Made by a program: the position numbers and the translations under genes. Of a DNA stretch of 64,000 nucleotides, positions 12,389 through 24,511 are shown piece by piece; position 1 is the first letter of the stretch; every line of letters starts with the position of its first letter. The DNA lies in contig CATIUR010000001.1 in assembly GCA_949592205.1 (NCBI GenBank), positions 63,258,559 through 63,322,558 on the forward strand, in the 5' to 3' direction. The notes beneath the pieces are model-generated. The model was not told the origin of the DNA. It did no database searches and was given only the letters and a program-made list of their open reading frames with translations. The stretch comes from Helichrysum umbraculigerum (Eukaryota; Streptophyta; Magnoliopsida; Asterales; Asteraceae).

Positions 12389-13532
12389 AAATTAGCCTCT
12401 TATGTGTCCGTAGATCTTTTCTTGTTCTTTTTGTGCGCAGTTTGAAGCGAGGTTTAATGTCTGACTATGACCAGGAGCTGACTTGCTTCATATATGAACC
12501 TGTTATCAGGTTAAATGCATATGAATTACCTCCCTATTTGTCTTTGTTGCTGAAAACTGATGTTGTAATAGGGGTGTTCATTTGGGCGATCAATGAAATA
12601 TTGGCCTAATTGGTTTTGGCTTAGTAAATTTTCGAATCACCGAAAAACATCACCCCACCATGTCACCTAAACCTTAAGTACCCGAATCAGATAGTGTGGG
12701 TTCCCTAAAACCCGTCGGATACGTTGTTTTGGGTCACCAACTTGTTGATTAGCTGGTGAAAACTTAAAATGGTAGCAAGAAGGAATGTGGCTTAGCGTAG
12801 TTGGGTTTATAAATTTGGTGCAGCGCTGGTGATGAGCAACTGCAGGACGATCAACCACACAGGGCGCTCAATATTTTAGGCCTACATCTTTCGCTAGTAG
12901 ATAAATTTGGTGCTGACTTTTGTTAAAGTGTACTCATGTTTATAAAGTGAGGCTTTTCTTAAACTAACACACCACATTCTTAATTAGGAATGGTAAAATG
13001 GCGTTTTAGTGATTTTTGGAAGATAAATCATCATTATGTATTTTAAACGAATAAAAAGGTTAAATTTTCTTTATCATATAATTAAGATTTGGGGTTTAAA
13101 AGGTTCTATTTTCGAGTTGGGGTACCGGATCATCGAAATCCACTAAACGGTATTGTTTGATGGATGCAATGCCCGATTGGAAACAGGTTGGCAAGATTGG
13201 TGCATTGTCGATATGTATTTATCAATTTGGCACAAACAGCTCAGACCCGAAACCTGAAGGTAAATTGGATTGGGTGGGTTGGTGGACTTACGTGATCTGT
13301 GATCCTCAATTTATTTAACTTTCCTAATGGCAATAGAAAGAATCTCATCTTTTAATCGATTATATAAGACATTTCACAAATCAAAAGCCAACTTTAACTG
13401 AACTTCTCATCAACACTTTCCAGTTTGACATAGAATTCATCTACAGTATTAAACTACTTAATTACTACTTGCACACGTACATCACTTATGATTTTAATTA
13501 TTTAAAAATAAATAAGAATCGATAAATAATCC
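12389..13532. other. intergenic, no gene seen
   Basis: AT-rich unique-looking sequence. No domain-bearing open frame was seen on either strand. Confidence 0.45.
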
Positions 13533-13548
13533 TTCATCTATGCCTTTA

Positions 13549-13747
13549 AGGTTATTGGAGGGAACCTTTAACCCCGGATCCGTAGATCCACGGAGCCCCA
13601 CCCGCAAGAGGCAACCCGTCCGGCTAAACACCTGGCCCCAGTGACCCCACACACGGAGCATGGGATTTTTTGTACTCCCAGAGGCTTGAACCCGGGTGGG
13701 ACGTGAGGATTTGCGGCGGCGGTACCACTGAGGCAAAGCCCCGTTGG
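13549..13747 (-). mobile_element. tRNA-derived SINE, second family
   Basis: The minus-strand head GGGGCTTTGCCTCAGTGGTA contains an A-box-like element. The B box GGTTCAAGCC follows about 50 bases later. A 16-base direct repeat, TTCATCTATGCCTTTA, flanks the element (13533-13548 and 13748-13763). Its body is GC-rich and unrelated to the SINE at 12212, so two families inserted within 1.5 kb. Confidence 0.85.
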
Positions 13748-13763
13748 TTCATCTATGCCTTTA

Positions 13764-14213
13764 GGACATAAGTTAGAACGTTCCTACGGTAAATATAATA
13801 TTTTAAAGTTAGACACACATAAGAGTAAAACGTGTAAAATTCTGATTACTTTGAAGCTATAAACCTCAAAGATGGTCAACAAGCCACCGCGTATAACCAA
13901 GCTGGCACATTAACAGTTCGTATCAACTCTTTTGATTGAGTTATGAAAACAAAAACAAAAGGAGATCAAGATGACTACCAAATTCATAGCAGAATCTGAT
14001 AACATACTTCCACAATTTATAGTGCCGAACACTAAGATTTTAATGAGAAGTGCTTTCTCTTAAGTACCTCTTATGGTGTTTAAATATGTATAGATTACAA
14101 CAAGCTCTTCATGTCCAACAAATTGAGATCAAAAGTCCTCTGTACAGCAAGTGCAAGCCTTCTACCAAATCTATAAGAATCGAAGTTACAATATTTTCGA
14201 AGAAAAAGTTTCT
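13764..14213 (-). other. 3' UTR and downstream flank of the CDP-DAG synthase gene
   Basis: Non-coding sequence after the TGA stop of the minus-strand gene. No polyadenylation site could be assigned with confidence. Confidence 0.4.
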
Positions 14214-17200
14214 TCAGGATTCACCAAATTGGCGTTCCTTGATGATCTGCCCAAGTTTCGAGTACAATTCTCTCTGTTCCTCATAGGAGAGATTCATGAC
14301 GATCTGAAACACCATGATCTTAGTCAAAACCTTTTTATACGTATGGGCCAACTTGTAAAACGGGTTAAGCTATGAGATTAACTAAGAAGGAAACATGAAA
14401 AACGGGTCCATCATGTCAAACAGCTTGGAAGTCATGTGTAATGTATTAACGCAGAAAACCTTCAAAGTCGCTTATTAAAACCCTTATGATATAGATACAG
14501 TCTTGAAGACATGATGAACACATTAATTATTTACTATATATAATAATATTCACAACATTTAGTGCTTGTGGGTAGGCCCAACCTGACCTATATGACCCTA
14601 CCCCACTATTAAACCCACGATTTTCAATCAACGCAAGATTTATCTCTAGATTAAAGCAAATAGTAGGTGGCATACCTGGTCTAAAATCATCCCAAGTGAT
14701 ACGCTCTGAGCTACAATAAATGACTGGTGATAGATATATGCAAACACGGCCATCACCATCTGCATGCCAAGTTAAAAGAGTTCATGACAGATCTAATCAA
14801 GGCACAAAACCATGCAAGAAAATTATGACATAAAATTATTCGAAAAAAAAAGATTCAATACTCTGCATTATTAAAACAGACATCGCATTTCAGAAAGAGT
14901 ATTTATTTCCGATATGAAACGGATTCTTAAGATTCTTAATCAAATTCCCATAATGATCCAAGTGCATGAAAAGAACACTTAATATAAAACATAATTTGGA
15001 CTTTTGGAGCATTCTTCTTTATAATGTTGACGGAAACTGAGCAAGTTTCTTATTAGGAAAGTTTCCATGTTCGGATGATTTATGTGTGACTAGCAATATT
15101 GTTATGGACCCACATGATCTCCTTTACTATAACACTGAAGGATACGTAGTTACTTTAAAAAAGTAAAATATAAACAAAACTATATATCAAATCAAACGGG
15201 AATAAAAAGTAGAAAAATCAATAAGGCCGTTCACTCACCTGGCAATCCATTCTGTCTGTCATCCCACCATGTCCAGGAATGCTATCACCAAAATCCTACA
15301 GATTTGACAACAAAATAAACTAAATAAATGTAGATATGGGATACAGCATAAATTATGAAGACTTGAAAGCGAAACAAGTTGAACCTTGATATTGAAGGCT
15401 CTTTTAAAACCACTAGCAAAGAAGCCACCAAAAGGTGCAATGATAGAGGCAAAAAGTCCAAGACCCAGTGCATGCCATTGCACTGGCAGAATTTGGATCT
15501 CTGTCCATGGAAACTGTAAACATACATGCATCAAAACAACATAAATAGCATCGAATTCATGTAGATTGAACTACAAGCATTCCAAATCATAGCTTAGGAG
15601 CAATTTATAGATTGTCGTGAATTAATATGTTGACTGATAAATCCAGATTGACAAAGCGTTCATAGCAAAATCTTTATATAACTCACCAATCTTGAATGAA
15701 AGACTTAAGTCTTCAAACAGCATTTTACTCAATGCCAAAATCATTTCTAATTTGATGGGTGTCTTGGAATGGGTAGAGTAGTTCATTTGCCTCATGTTTT
15801 TTACATGTTATATAACTTTCTGCTGTCAACTCCTAGGTTTTCGGATGAGAAAAAGAAGTAAAAAGCAAAAACACGAGGTGGATAGTTAATGAGTGAGGGG
15901 GTGAGTCTTAGATGACCTTCAACGAAATTATGTTGACTTGTAACATAAAAGTAGGGTTACAAACAAAAGGCCAATTAGTGAAACCCAATTGATAGCCTAA
16001 AATTTATATCAATTATGTGTTGAATATGATCAAAAAACTATATATAAATATATAATTACAACATTAATCAAACTTTTCTTGATAAAGGACCTAAAATATT
16101 TTATATATATATACAGATTTCAGATGATTTTAGAGCCGTTTGACCTGCTCAACCCATTAACCCATGTGACATTTGAGATAAAGATAACCCAAATATCCAT
16201 TTGTATATAAATCTCCGCATCTACTAGGTGATAACATAACGCTAGATTAAACAAAATACTTAGATTTAAAGTTACCCATTCAGGAAGCCATCCAGGTAAA
16301 GCAAGGTTCTCGGGCTTAAATAGAGGATCAGGGTCACACTGAAGCCAACCAGTTGATAGGTCCTGCATCGTTATCCTTTTTAGTAATTATCTAAGTTTGC
16401 TTAATTTATAATAATTAGGCTTCCTTAAGTAGAGATATATCACCTTTCTAGGGCACGTTAACCACTGGAAGCGGCCAAAAACATTAGCAAGCTGCAGGAG
16501 ATCAAAAAATCACAAACTTATGATATAAATATTTTTAGAATTGTAGCATCTTAACATACTTTATGAAATAGTCTACATAAAAAAATCCATTTTAATAACA
16601 GAAATTGCTCACCACGAACGCAGATATGATTGTGGTAACTGAGGCTCCAATGAATCCTTCCCAAGTCTTTTTAGGAGATAACTTGATTAATGGGGTTTTT
16701 CCAAAGAAAAAACCAAAGATGTATGCAGCAATATCATTAATGACAATTAGTGATGCCGGAAGAAGGAACCTGCATTACAATTGGCTTCGTTTTAAACTTG
16801 CGCAATGCAGTAGCAACAACAACAAAGTAATAAACTTGGACTGAAAAGGAGTTCAAGTTGATGAACTAAATATAGCATATTTCTAATAAGAGAGCCTAAA
16901 GAGCCGATACTAACAGTGTAGAATTATTTAAGATGATAAAATTATGAGGTATACATGACTGTTTTACAAAAGAAATGTATGGGGTGATGGTTATGATACC
17001 AGAAAATTCCTTCAAAAATGTTGGCAACTGTGAACGAGGACTGAGTGAAAACAACAATAAGGATCATATGCGTCCACGCATATTGTCCAAATTGATACTT
17101 GTATAGCTTCTTCTTTAGTGACAGGATAAACCACACAAAACCTGAACAAATATAAATAAATCATAACTCAAAAGGTGGGAAAACACAATACATGCTAATG

Positions 17201-17934
17201 TTTTGTTATACATCAAGGTCTAAGAAACAACCATGATTAAAACATACAATGAAGTAAAATTTTTTTGCAGAAATGGCAAACCTGTTATATACAAGGAATA
17301 ACAGGTAACCATATGATATTTGATAAGGTTGCCCACAAGTTTATACCAAAACTTGTCTGTTGTAACCGTATTCACTAGTCGTTGACTAAGAATGCGACCA
17401 TATACAAATAGCATCGCTGTGAAAAAGATGTGCCTGAAACCAATCCATAAAATTTAATACCCTAAACGTTAATAACACCATTATATGCAAATAAAAAACA
17501 TGTACTTACCAATTTAATAACCTAAATCCAGGGAGTTGTTTGTCTTCGTGTGCTTTTCTTAATAGATTGAACAGTTCTTTTGCCATGAAGATTTGTATTA
17601 TGACAATCATGGCCCATATATAGAGATGCCCCATGTAGACAACAAATATAAAACCACCAATCATCCAGATAGTTGAATATGCACGGACCAACATTGACTT
17701 GTACTTATTTTGATCATTTACCAGCATCTTGGTTCCATTTGCTTGGCCAGCATCAGCTGGAACCTGTTATCCAACATGGACAAGTCAATCAACCTAATAC
17801 TGTGGAAAAACAAATAAATGTTTATAATAACGATTATAAGAGATTACGTTGAGTCATACCTCATTTGAACCTCTACGTCGCCGAACCCGTCCGGTATGTG
17901 TAACAGCAACAGTGCCATCGTTCTCCTTTGTCAT
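14214..17934 (-). CDS. CDS1: CDP-diacylglycerol synthase (phosphatidate cytidylyltransferase), ER type
   Basis: Eleven coding exons: 17934-17860, 17763-17510, 17433-17282, 17141-17000, 16769-16613, 16491-16444, 16362-16276, 15513-15385, 15295-15239, 14759-14676, 14303-14214. All junctions are GT..AG and the phases add up to 424 residues, close to the roughly 420 of extraplastidial plant enzymes. The enzyme makes CDP-diacylglycerol from phosphatidic acid and CTP, the precursor of phosphatidylinositol and phosphatidylglycerol. The family signature lies at residues 339-365: SGFKR, then KDFGDS, then GHGGMTDRMD with the metal-binding Asp residues. Several membrane segments precede it. A short Arg-rich cytosolic N terminus (RRRRGSN) and no obvious transit peptide favour the ER group (CDS1/2/3) over the plastid group. 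The frame is intact. Confidence 0.95.
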
Positions 17935-17954
17935 GGCCGGTCAACAATAAACAT
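17931..17954 (-). promoter_or_regulatory. upstream ORF overlapping the CDP-DAG synthase start codon
   Basis: In the last leader exon an ATG at 17954-17952 opens a 7-codon reading frame (MFIVDRP). Its TGA (17933-17931) overlaps the main ATG (17934-17932) as ATGA. Such stop/start overlaps can reduce or gate translation of the main frame. Whether it acts here is inference. Confidence 0.6.
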
Positions 17955-19720
17955 AAACAACGTAATGCACTAAACCTGTGAATCAAAATGAACAAGAACA
18001 TCTCATCACATACAATGATCTAATTCCCAGTTTATATATTTGTGAAAACTTATAATCAAATAAAGTATAGCAAGTAAACAAGTTGATCTAAATAGCAAAG
18101 AACATATTGACAAAAAGAAATTATTATTGAAATATAGAGGACTACATCTCTCACACAATGCTAAGAAATATTACAGTATTTTTCAAAAGCATATGGATAA
18201 CAAATATTCATGTTCTAATTTATCAACTAACCTAGGATAAAGAGAATTCTGACACACACACACACACATACACATGTGTGTGTAAACAAAACTCAAGAGT
18301 TGTGAAATTACATATTTAGTATCTAGGGTAAAATCATTACTGTTTATTATAGAGGATGTGATTTAAAAATAATTTCAAATACAAGTGAACACCATGGTTA
18401 GCTGATCCAGGGGAAGATTTCTTACTTAACAAATACTGTTTAATTCATTCTTACGCACTCAGATTTCGATAAAATTGTTTGGAGATCAACATCTATGCAC
18501 CCATTATTATCATTTGACACTCAAAACAACTCTAACACTTGAACCATAGGCTCTTTTGGGTTCTGCTTAACCTATCTATCCTTGTTGGTTTATAAGTGTT
18601 ATTTGTGCTAACTTTCAATAAAACTGATTAAAACATAGATATGATGGGAAAGAAATAAGCAAGTATTTGTCAAAATTCAGAATAAGAAAATAAGCTAAGC
18701 ATGAGAGTGGAGAAGATAAGATATATGCATCAAGAGTTGGATACTACTATTCCAACAAGTAGAGAAAACTTTTAAAACTTGCTTCATATCCATACATGCA
18801 TTACTATTACATACTCCGTATATAATAAGCTTAAAAAGACGAGAAACAAAGTAACTTGCCAAAGAAACAAAGCACAGACTCCTTATTCGATCCTCCAACC
18901 TCTATATTTCTTATTTAGGTAGTCAAACTCATGCTTACTTATAATAAGGGGAAAAGGCACCAAGAATCGCTACAGAAAAATTACATTGATTTTCCCGTTG
19001 TGTATAACTCAAAAGGCACTTAATGCTGAGTTGTGTAGTTTAAAAATTAGAGTAATCTTGCAAGTCACAATATAGAAGCCTAGTGCACAAGCTCAAATAC
19101 TAACCAACAGGGGGTCTGCATCAACGGAGCAAAACCGCTAATTACGTATTCGGGAACATACTTTATTTCCACATTTATCAATCAAGTAACGACTTTCTCG
19201 TACTAGGCACAAGCTATGAAGCTAAGGTAGCATTCAATGAAAGAAAATGCATAGTATCGATAAAGTGGCTGGAATTCGAAAACAACGTCGAAAAAAGTAG
19301 TCTTAATAATCTAGTCAGATATAAACAGGGTTAATTCAATTACAAGACCTTAAATATCAATTTCTAAATACTAACAAAACCCTAAGTATATTCAAATTAC
19401 TAGTTTGATTTCAGATTCAACTCCGCCTATTTTTCATGTGCATAATAATGGACATACAATCACAAACGCAACACAAAGGATATAAATAAAAACTAAAAAT
19501 TAATCCAATTAAGGAAAAACAAAAACGATAGAAACTTACGATCGAATCTGAGGTAGCGGAAAGTGAAGGCAATTATGAAGAAAGTTGTAAATAATTAAGA
19601 GTCATGTAAATCTATGTAGCAAGTGAGAGAGTGAGTCAATCGTGAGAGAATAATTTTGTGTCGAAGTAAAGAGGAGAGATTCGCTGGCTCAACTTCACGA
19701 CTAATTTATTTGTGTATTGT
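17935..19720 (-). other. 5' leader and long leader intron of the CDP-DAG synthase gene
   Basis: A leader exon (about 19720-19540) ends at a good donor, GATC|GTAAGT. The next leader segment begins after TTCACAG at 17975, 41 bases before the start codon. The intron 19539-17976 (about 1.56 kb) is AT-rich and contains a CA/TG microsatellite near 18250-18285. No other gene is seen inside it. Confidence 0.7.
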
Positions 19721-19740
19721 GTGCTTCAGAAAAATATCAG

Positions 19741-19751
19741 ATTTATATATA
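19741..19751 (-). promoter_or_regulatory. TATA box of the CDP-DAG synthase gene
   Basis: The minus strand reads TATATATAAAT about 25-35 bases upstream of the inferred leader start, with a purine/pyrimidine change into leader-like sequence following. Confidence 0.55.
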
Positions 19752-19976
19752 TTCCAATTAAATTAAATTAATGATATATATATTAATTATATTTATTACT
19801 ACGTACTAGAATGTCCCTCAACATTTTTTTTTTTTTTTATTATGATAGATTGATGAAATTTCAGTCTTTTCTTTGTTTTAAAAGTAAATTTGACCGAAAA
19901 TTAGTAAGAATTAAATGATTGAAATTGAAAGTAATAAATATAATAAAGAGGTTAATGATATTTAATAGTTTTAATA

Positions 19977-20173
19977 CTACCTCCGTCTCAAAATTATAGT
20001 CCATCTTTCCTTTTTGGGATGTCCCAAAATAATTGTCCACTTCTCATTTCAACCAATAAGAAGAGAGTTTAGTGGGTGCAGATTCTATTTGAGTGGTTGA
20101 AAACTGTTGTGGTCCCACTTTTATTAAACTGTGTGTTTTTTGTTGGTGGACAATAATTTTGGGACGGAGGGAG
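19977..20173. mobile_element. Stowaway-like MITE
   Basis: The ends are inverted: CTACCTCCGTCTCAAAATTA at the left and the complement of TAATTTTGGGACGGAGGGAG at the right, flanked by TA dinucleotides, the mark of Tc1/mariner-type MITEs. A further partial terminus (TTTTGGGACGGAGAGAGTA) ends near 20260, suggesting a second, damaged copy. The element sits about 230 bases upstream of the CDP-DAG synthase TATA box. Confidence 0.8.
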
Positions 20174-20260
20174 TAGTTATTCTTTGTGAGTGTACAATCT
20201 TTTTGGTACATATATAAATAGTAATAATGTCGACATTTATTTTGGGACGGAGAGAGTATT

Positions 20261-20659
20261 TTTTTTATACAACACATAAAATAAATATTCATATTACTAT
20301 TTATATCTGTCCTAAAAAAATTGTGTATATAAAAAAATAACTATTAGAATTCATTAAACTCTCAAAATGCAAATGCTATAAAAGCTACGGGGTCACTCTT
20401 TACCAAATTATTAGCCAGTTGACCCAAAGTTGTTCTTTTTTTTCTTTTTCATTTTTTCCTTTCCCCTACATATATTAAGTTCATGTGTAATTTAAGAATC
20501 TGGAAATGCTCTTTTGATGTATATTTAATATCATGATCCATTCAACACATTTATACTTAATTAAAAGGTGCAGGTACTGTCCAGATAACCTATGAATGAT
20601 CGCAAATCTTCTATTGTATACAAACTTTAAAAACTTTTATTGTATTTATTGAACTAAAA
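20261..20659. other. intergenic, no gene seen
   Basis: AT-rich sequence between the MITE and the nested block. No open frame or RNA gene is supported. Confidence 0.4.
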
Positions 20660-20952
20660 AAAGATCGGGAAAGTACAAGAATTTTGGAAAGAATGGAAGT
20701 ACCAATGGAAGGGTGCCATGTGTACAAAGAGAATACCCACATGTTAAAATCCTATTTACCCCCTAACTTAAATATCTCACAAACGACAAATCGAAAAATT
20801 ATGAAAATTGCACCATTAGATTCAACGTTTGATCCTCTTCGATTTGTCGTCCATCAAGGCATACTTTCGATGAATTTTTTTTTCACCTTTTTTTGGTGTG
20901 TTTTACTAATTGCTAACACATGTGTTAATATTTGGTTAAATATTTAACTTAA

Positions 20953-21055
20953 GTATAGAGTTTAGGGATTAGGGTTTAGGGTTTATTAGGGTTTAGAGTT
21001 TTATAAAGCATTTAGGGTTTAGGGGTTAGGGTTTAGGGTTTGGGTTTTGGGGTTT
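20953..21055. repeat. degenerate telomere-like repeats
   Basis: Variants of the plant telomeric heptamer (TTTAGGG, TTAGGGTTT, TTTGGGTTTTGGGG) fill the inner part of the left fold-back arm. The inverted counterpart (AACCCTAAACCCTAACC) is at 38700-38752 and 56524-56549. They belong to the MITE arms rather than to a chromosome end. Confidence 0.7.
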
Positions 21056-21057
21056 CG

Positions 21058-22450
21058 TGTAACACCCCCAAATTTAATGTTTAGCGGAAGCAAGTTTTGG
21101 GTGTTACTAATCAAATATCAAGCACCAAAGTAAAGCAAACGACATCTATATGCAACGTCGTACAGTAGTACAAAAGTATTACATTGTTAAATCGTAGTAT
21201 AAGCTCCGAGTTCAGAAGTAGATCCTAGAGATTCTATTACATAATAATTATAATAAAAAATAATGCGACAGAATCTCCAAAGTAGTATGCATGTGACTCG
21301 AGCTATCGGTCCCCTCAGGGTGTGCAGTCCTACTGCTGTAAGGTACCTGAGATAAATGCTAAAAAGTGTCAACCAAAAAGGTTGGTGAATCTCACAGGTT
21401 TAGTATAGTAATCAGTTATGAACCACAAGTAAAGTACAAGTAATGCCCTCGAGTATAGTAAGTAAATCAGTAACTCAGTAAATCAGTAGGTCAACACAAT
21501 TACCATGAGCTCACAAGTTGAAGCTTAACAGTGTAGTGTGAATGGTACAGTCAAGTACAGCATCACGTACCCCCGTGAGTGCTATCCGGACACTCGTATG
21601 TAACAAATACTAATATGCCTGTTTCTACGGTGTAATCCGTGATGGCGCCACTACCCCAGGCAGGGATTGTCAGTCCCAAATGGATCCATCTACTAGTAAT
21701 CGCGCTTAAGTCCATAACTAACAACTTATGATAGGAGGATTTCAGTGGATAAAAGCAACTCATGTAATGTATGTAAAAGCAGTGTAAGCAGTTTAGTACT
21801 TGTGTTCATACGTAAAACATTAGCAAATATCTCACCCCAAGTAAAAACAATAAAAGTGGGGCTGTAAGACTCACCTGAGTCTAGCAAGTGCGTTTGTGTA
21901 AGCAAACAAGTATGGCGGATGTAAGTCCGTAAATATGTGTCGGATGTAATTCCGTAAGTATCGGGTGTAATCCCGTAAGTTTGGTTCTCCGAACCCTGCA
22001 ACCTTCTGGCGTCCGAAACGCACAAGGTCGTAAGTAAGTAAATAAGTATGTAGTTGGTGCCACTAAGGATCACCCATGCTAGTTGTCCACTCAACTAGGA
22101 AATGTCCAAGTATTTGTTTGTACGTTTGTAGTTGTTTGTAATTAAATGTGGCCCGTTGGTGACGGAGGTGTAATAATAATTCAAGTATTATTATTATGTA
22201 AATCATAGTGTTGTATATCTTGTAAAGTATATACATTAGTTAACCGTTGGTATTGTGACGTGTAACCGTTGTTTGGATGTAAGTCTGTGCGAGTGTAAAC
22301 TCGTGCGAGTGTAAGCTCGTAGTACTGCGGGTGTAATCCCAATTAAGCGTATGTGTATTCTTGAGTGAGTGTAAACTCGTATTCATGTACTTATACATAT
22401 AAGTAGTAATTGTTGTGAGTGTAATCTCGTAATAAGTAATTGTGTTCCAA

Positions 22451-22507
<57 letters not shown>

Positions 22508-22561
22508 GAGTTTTTGAAAGTGTATAAGTCCGAATGCACGTACATATATACATATATCCGA

Positions 22562-22600
<39 letters not shown>

Positions 22601-24497
22601 TCCGAGAGTGTGTATGTGTCCGACAGTGTCTAAGTCCGAAACTACTAAGTCCGAAACTACTAAGTCCGACAGTCAACAAAAGTCAATGTTTACTGTTCAT
22701 CCCACACTAGAATTCACGGAGTACTATTCATCCCACACTAGAATTCACGGAGTACTATTCATTACACACTAGGATTTACGGAGTACTGTTCATCCCACAC
22801 TAGGATTTACGGAGTACTGTTCATCCCACACTAGGATTTACGGAGTTTTGTTTAAGTGTTCGCTTTCGTTAACTAGGTCAAACGGGTTCGGTTTGACTCG
22901 ATACTTTTACAGTAGTCTTAAATATATTAAATAAGCTTTAGAAAGTTGTCGTTACGTTTTATGGTCGTCCCGAAGGGTCGGTTTTGTGAAATGACAAAAA
23001 CAGGCCCTAGCTTTTGGTTCCAGAATTTTTACTCGGTTACAACCCTCGATTTAACCCATTTGTAGTCCGATTCAAGCCTAACCAAAAATCACACATGTTC
23101 TCCTATATGTAATGTTCATTTCTGCATTTTATGGTATTTTCATATGTCCGTTTAATATTTTAAACAAAAATAAATATGTCGAGGGGTCGGATTCGGTCCA
23201 GAACAGACCTATGTCCAAAGATCAAGTAATAACCGAAAATGCGTGTATTTATGGAGGTAGCTAAAGAAGAACTTTTTGTTCAAGACGAAAATACCAAACT
23301 TTTCCAAGTGGTCTCACACGTTTATTTAACCTACAACTCGAGTTATGGTTGTTTTCGTGCGACGGTTTTTCTGGCCAGGAAGGGGTATGTACATAAGTGT
23401 TTCAAAAACGAGTTTTAACATGTTATTTGGACATTTCTTTGTTAAGTAAGCAACTAAACATGTTAATAAGCTTAACCCAAGTAAATCTAGCAAAAGAAAA
23501 GAGGTTCTTACAAGTAGATCAAAGATCTAGAGTCGAAAACGTGATGGGAAGGTGACTAGCTTCGTTTCCTTGCTTGAATCTTCAAAAACCGATGGTGGAT
23601 GTGGGAGATGAGTGTGGTGGCTTGTGGTGGATGATGGTGGTGGTCTTGGACTGATTAAAATCGCAGGGGGAAGGGAGGGAGAGAGATTGGAGAGAGTTGG
23701 ATGGAGTGAAGTGTGAAATGAGGGAGTATGGAGTGCTTGAGTGTGTAAGTAACAAAGGGGAGGAGGTCAAAGGCATGGGAGGCCATACCACCCTCATGTG
23801 GCCGGCCTCCATGGGTCCCACAAGGGGTGGATTGGTCTTTTTACTTGTTTTCCCCATTTGTGTTAAGTGTGGTGCTCGTTTACCCGTTCGTTTAACGTTT
23901 TAATTAATCGTATAACGTTTTATATAATACGTTTTGTTAACGATTTAAAATCCGATATTTTAAATAAAAGTTTTACTCAAATAACATATCTTAAGTTACT
24001 AAAATAATATTCGAGATTTCGTTTGGTCACCGGTCGCGAATCGTGCATTTATTCGAATTATGTAACGTTTCTAAACGTTTTATCTGTACGCGTGTAATCG
24101 CGATATTTTTACTTGAAGTATTTTATCAAAATACTTATTATGAAGTTATAAAAATATAACTTAAGTGAATTTCACGTGTCGGGCGCGTTTCACGCGTTTT
24201 TGTACTGTAAGGTTACGTTTTACCCAAAACGTATAACGTGTAATATATTATCGTAATATATTAAAGTAAATAATGTTTGTTTGGATAACTCCACATTATT
24301 TTAAAAGTTTGTCACCAACGTCCATAGTAAATAGTGTCGGACCTCGTCCGGTTCATAAATGTACGATTTAAACAAATCGTAGAAACGTGTATGTAATTAC
24401 ACAAAATGTCACGCATATTTAGATTAATATAATACTAAATACACGTAATTACAAGTAATTAGGCACTAATCATAGTCCTAAATTAGCGGGTGTCACA
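21058..24497 (-). repeat. 3' LTR of the Tekay-like element (3440 bp)
   Basis: Uninterrupted copy of the LTR. In element orientation it opens TGTGACACCCGCTAATTTAG and closes with GTTACA. It contains a CT-rich leader-like segment (element sense, about 23830-23590), (TA)n tracts at 22461-22502 and 22567-22598, and a 31-base tandem repeat. Both LTRs also share the inverted words GCCCGTTGGTGAC (22151) and GTCACCAACG (24311). Confidence 0.92.
22691..22845. repeat. 31-bp tandem repeat, five copies
   Basis: Unit of the form TACTRTTCATCCCACACTAG + RATTYACGGAG, exactly five times in this LTR. The other LTR of the same element has six (34502-34687). Confidence 0.9.
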
Positions 24498-24511
24498 TTC
24501 TCCCCCCGTTA
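24498..24511 (-). other. polypurine tract of the Tekay-like element
   Basis: The minus strand reads AACGGGGGGAGAA directly before the 3' LTR (TGTGACACC), the expected primer site for plus-strand DNA synthesis. Confidence 0.85.

Noticed and set aside
20953..21055. True interstitial telomere or chromosome end
   Set aside because: Degenerate, short, and mirrored in the other MITE arm, so it is part of the MITE.
22240..22679. Tyr/Ile-rich frames
   Set aside because: Translations of (TA)n microsatellites within the LTR.
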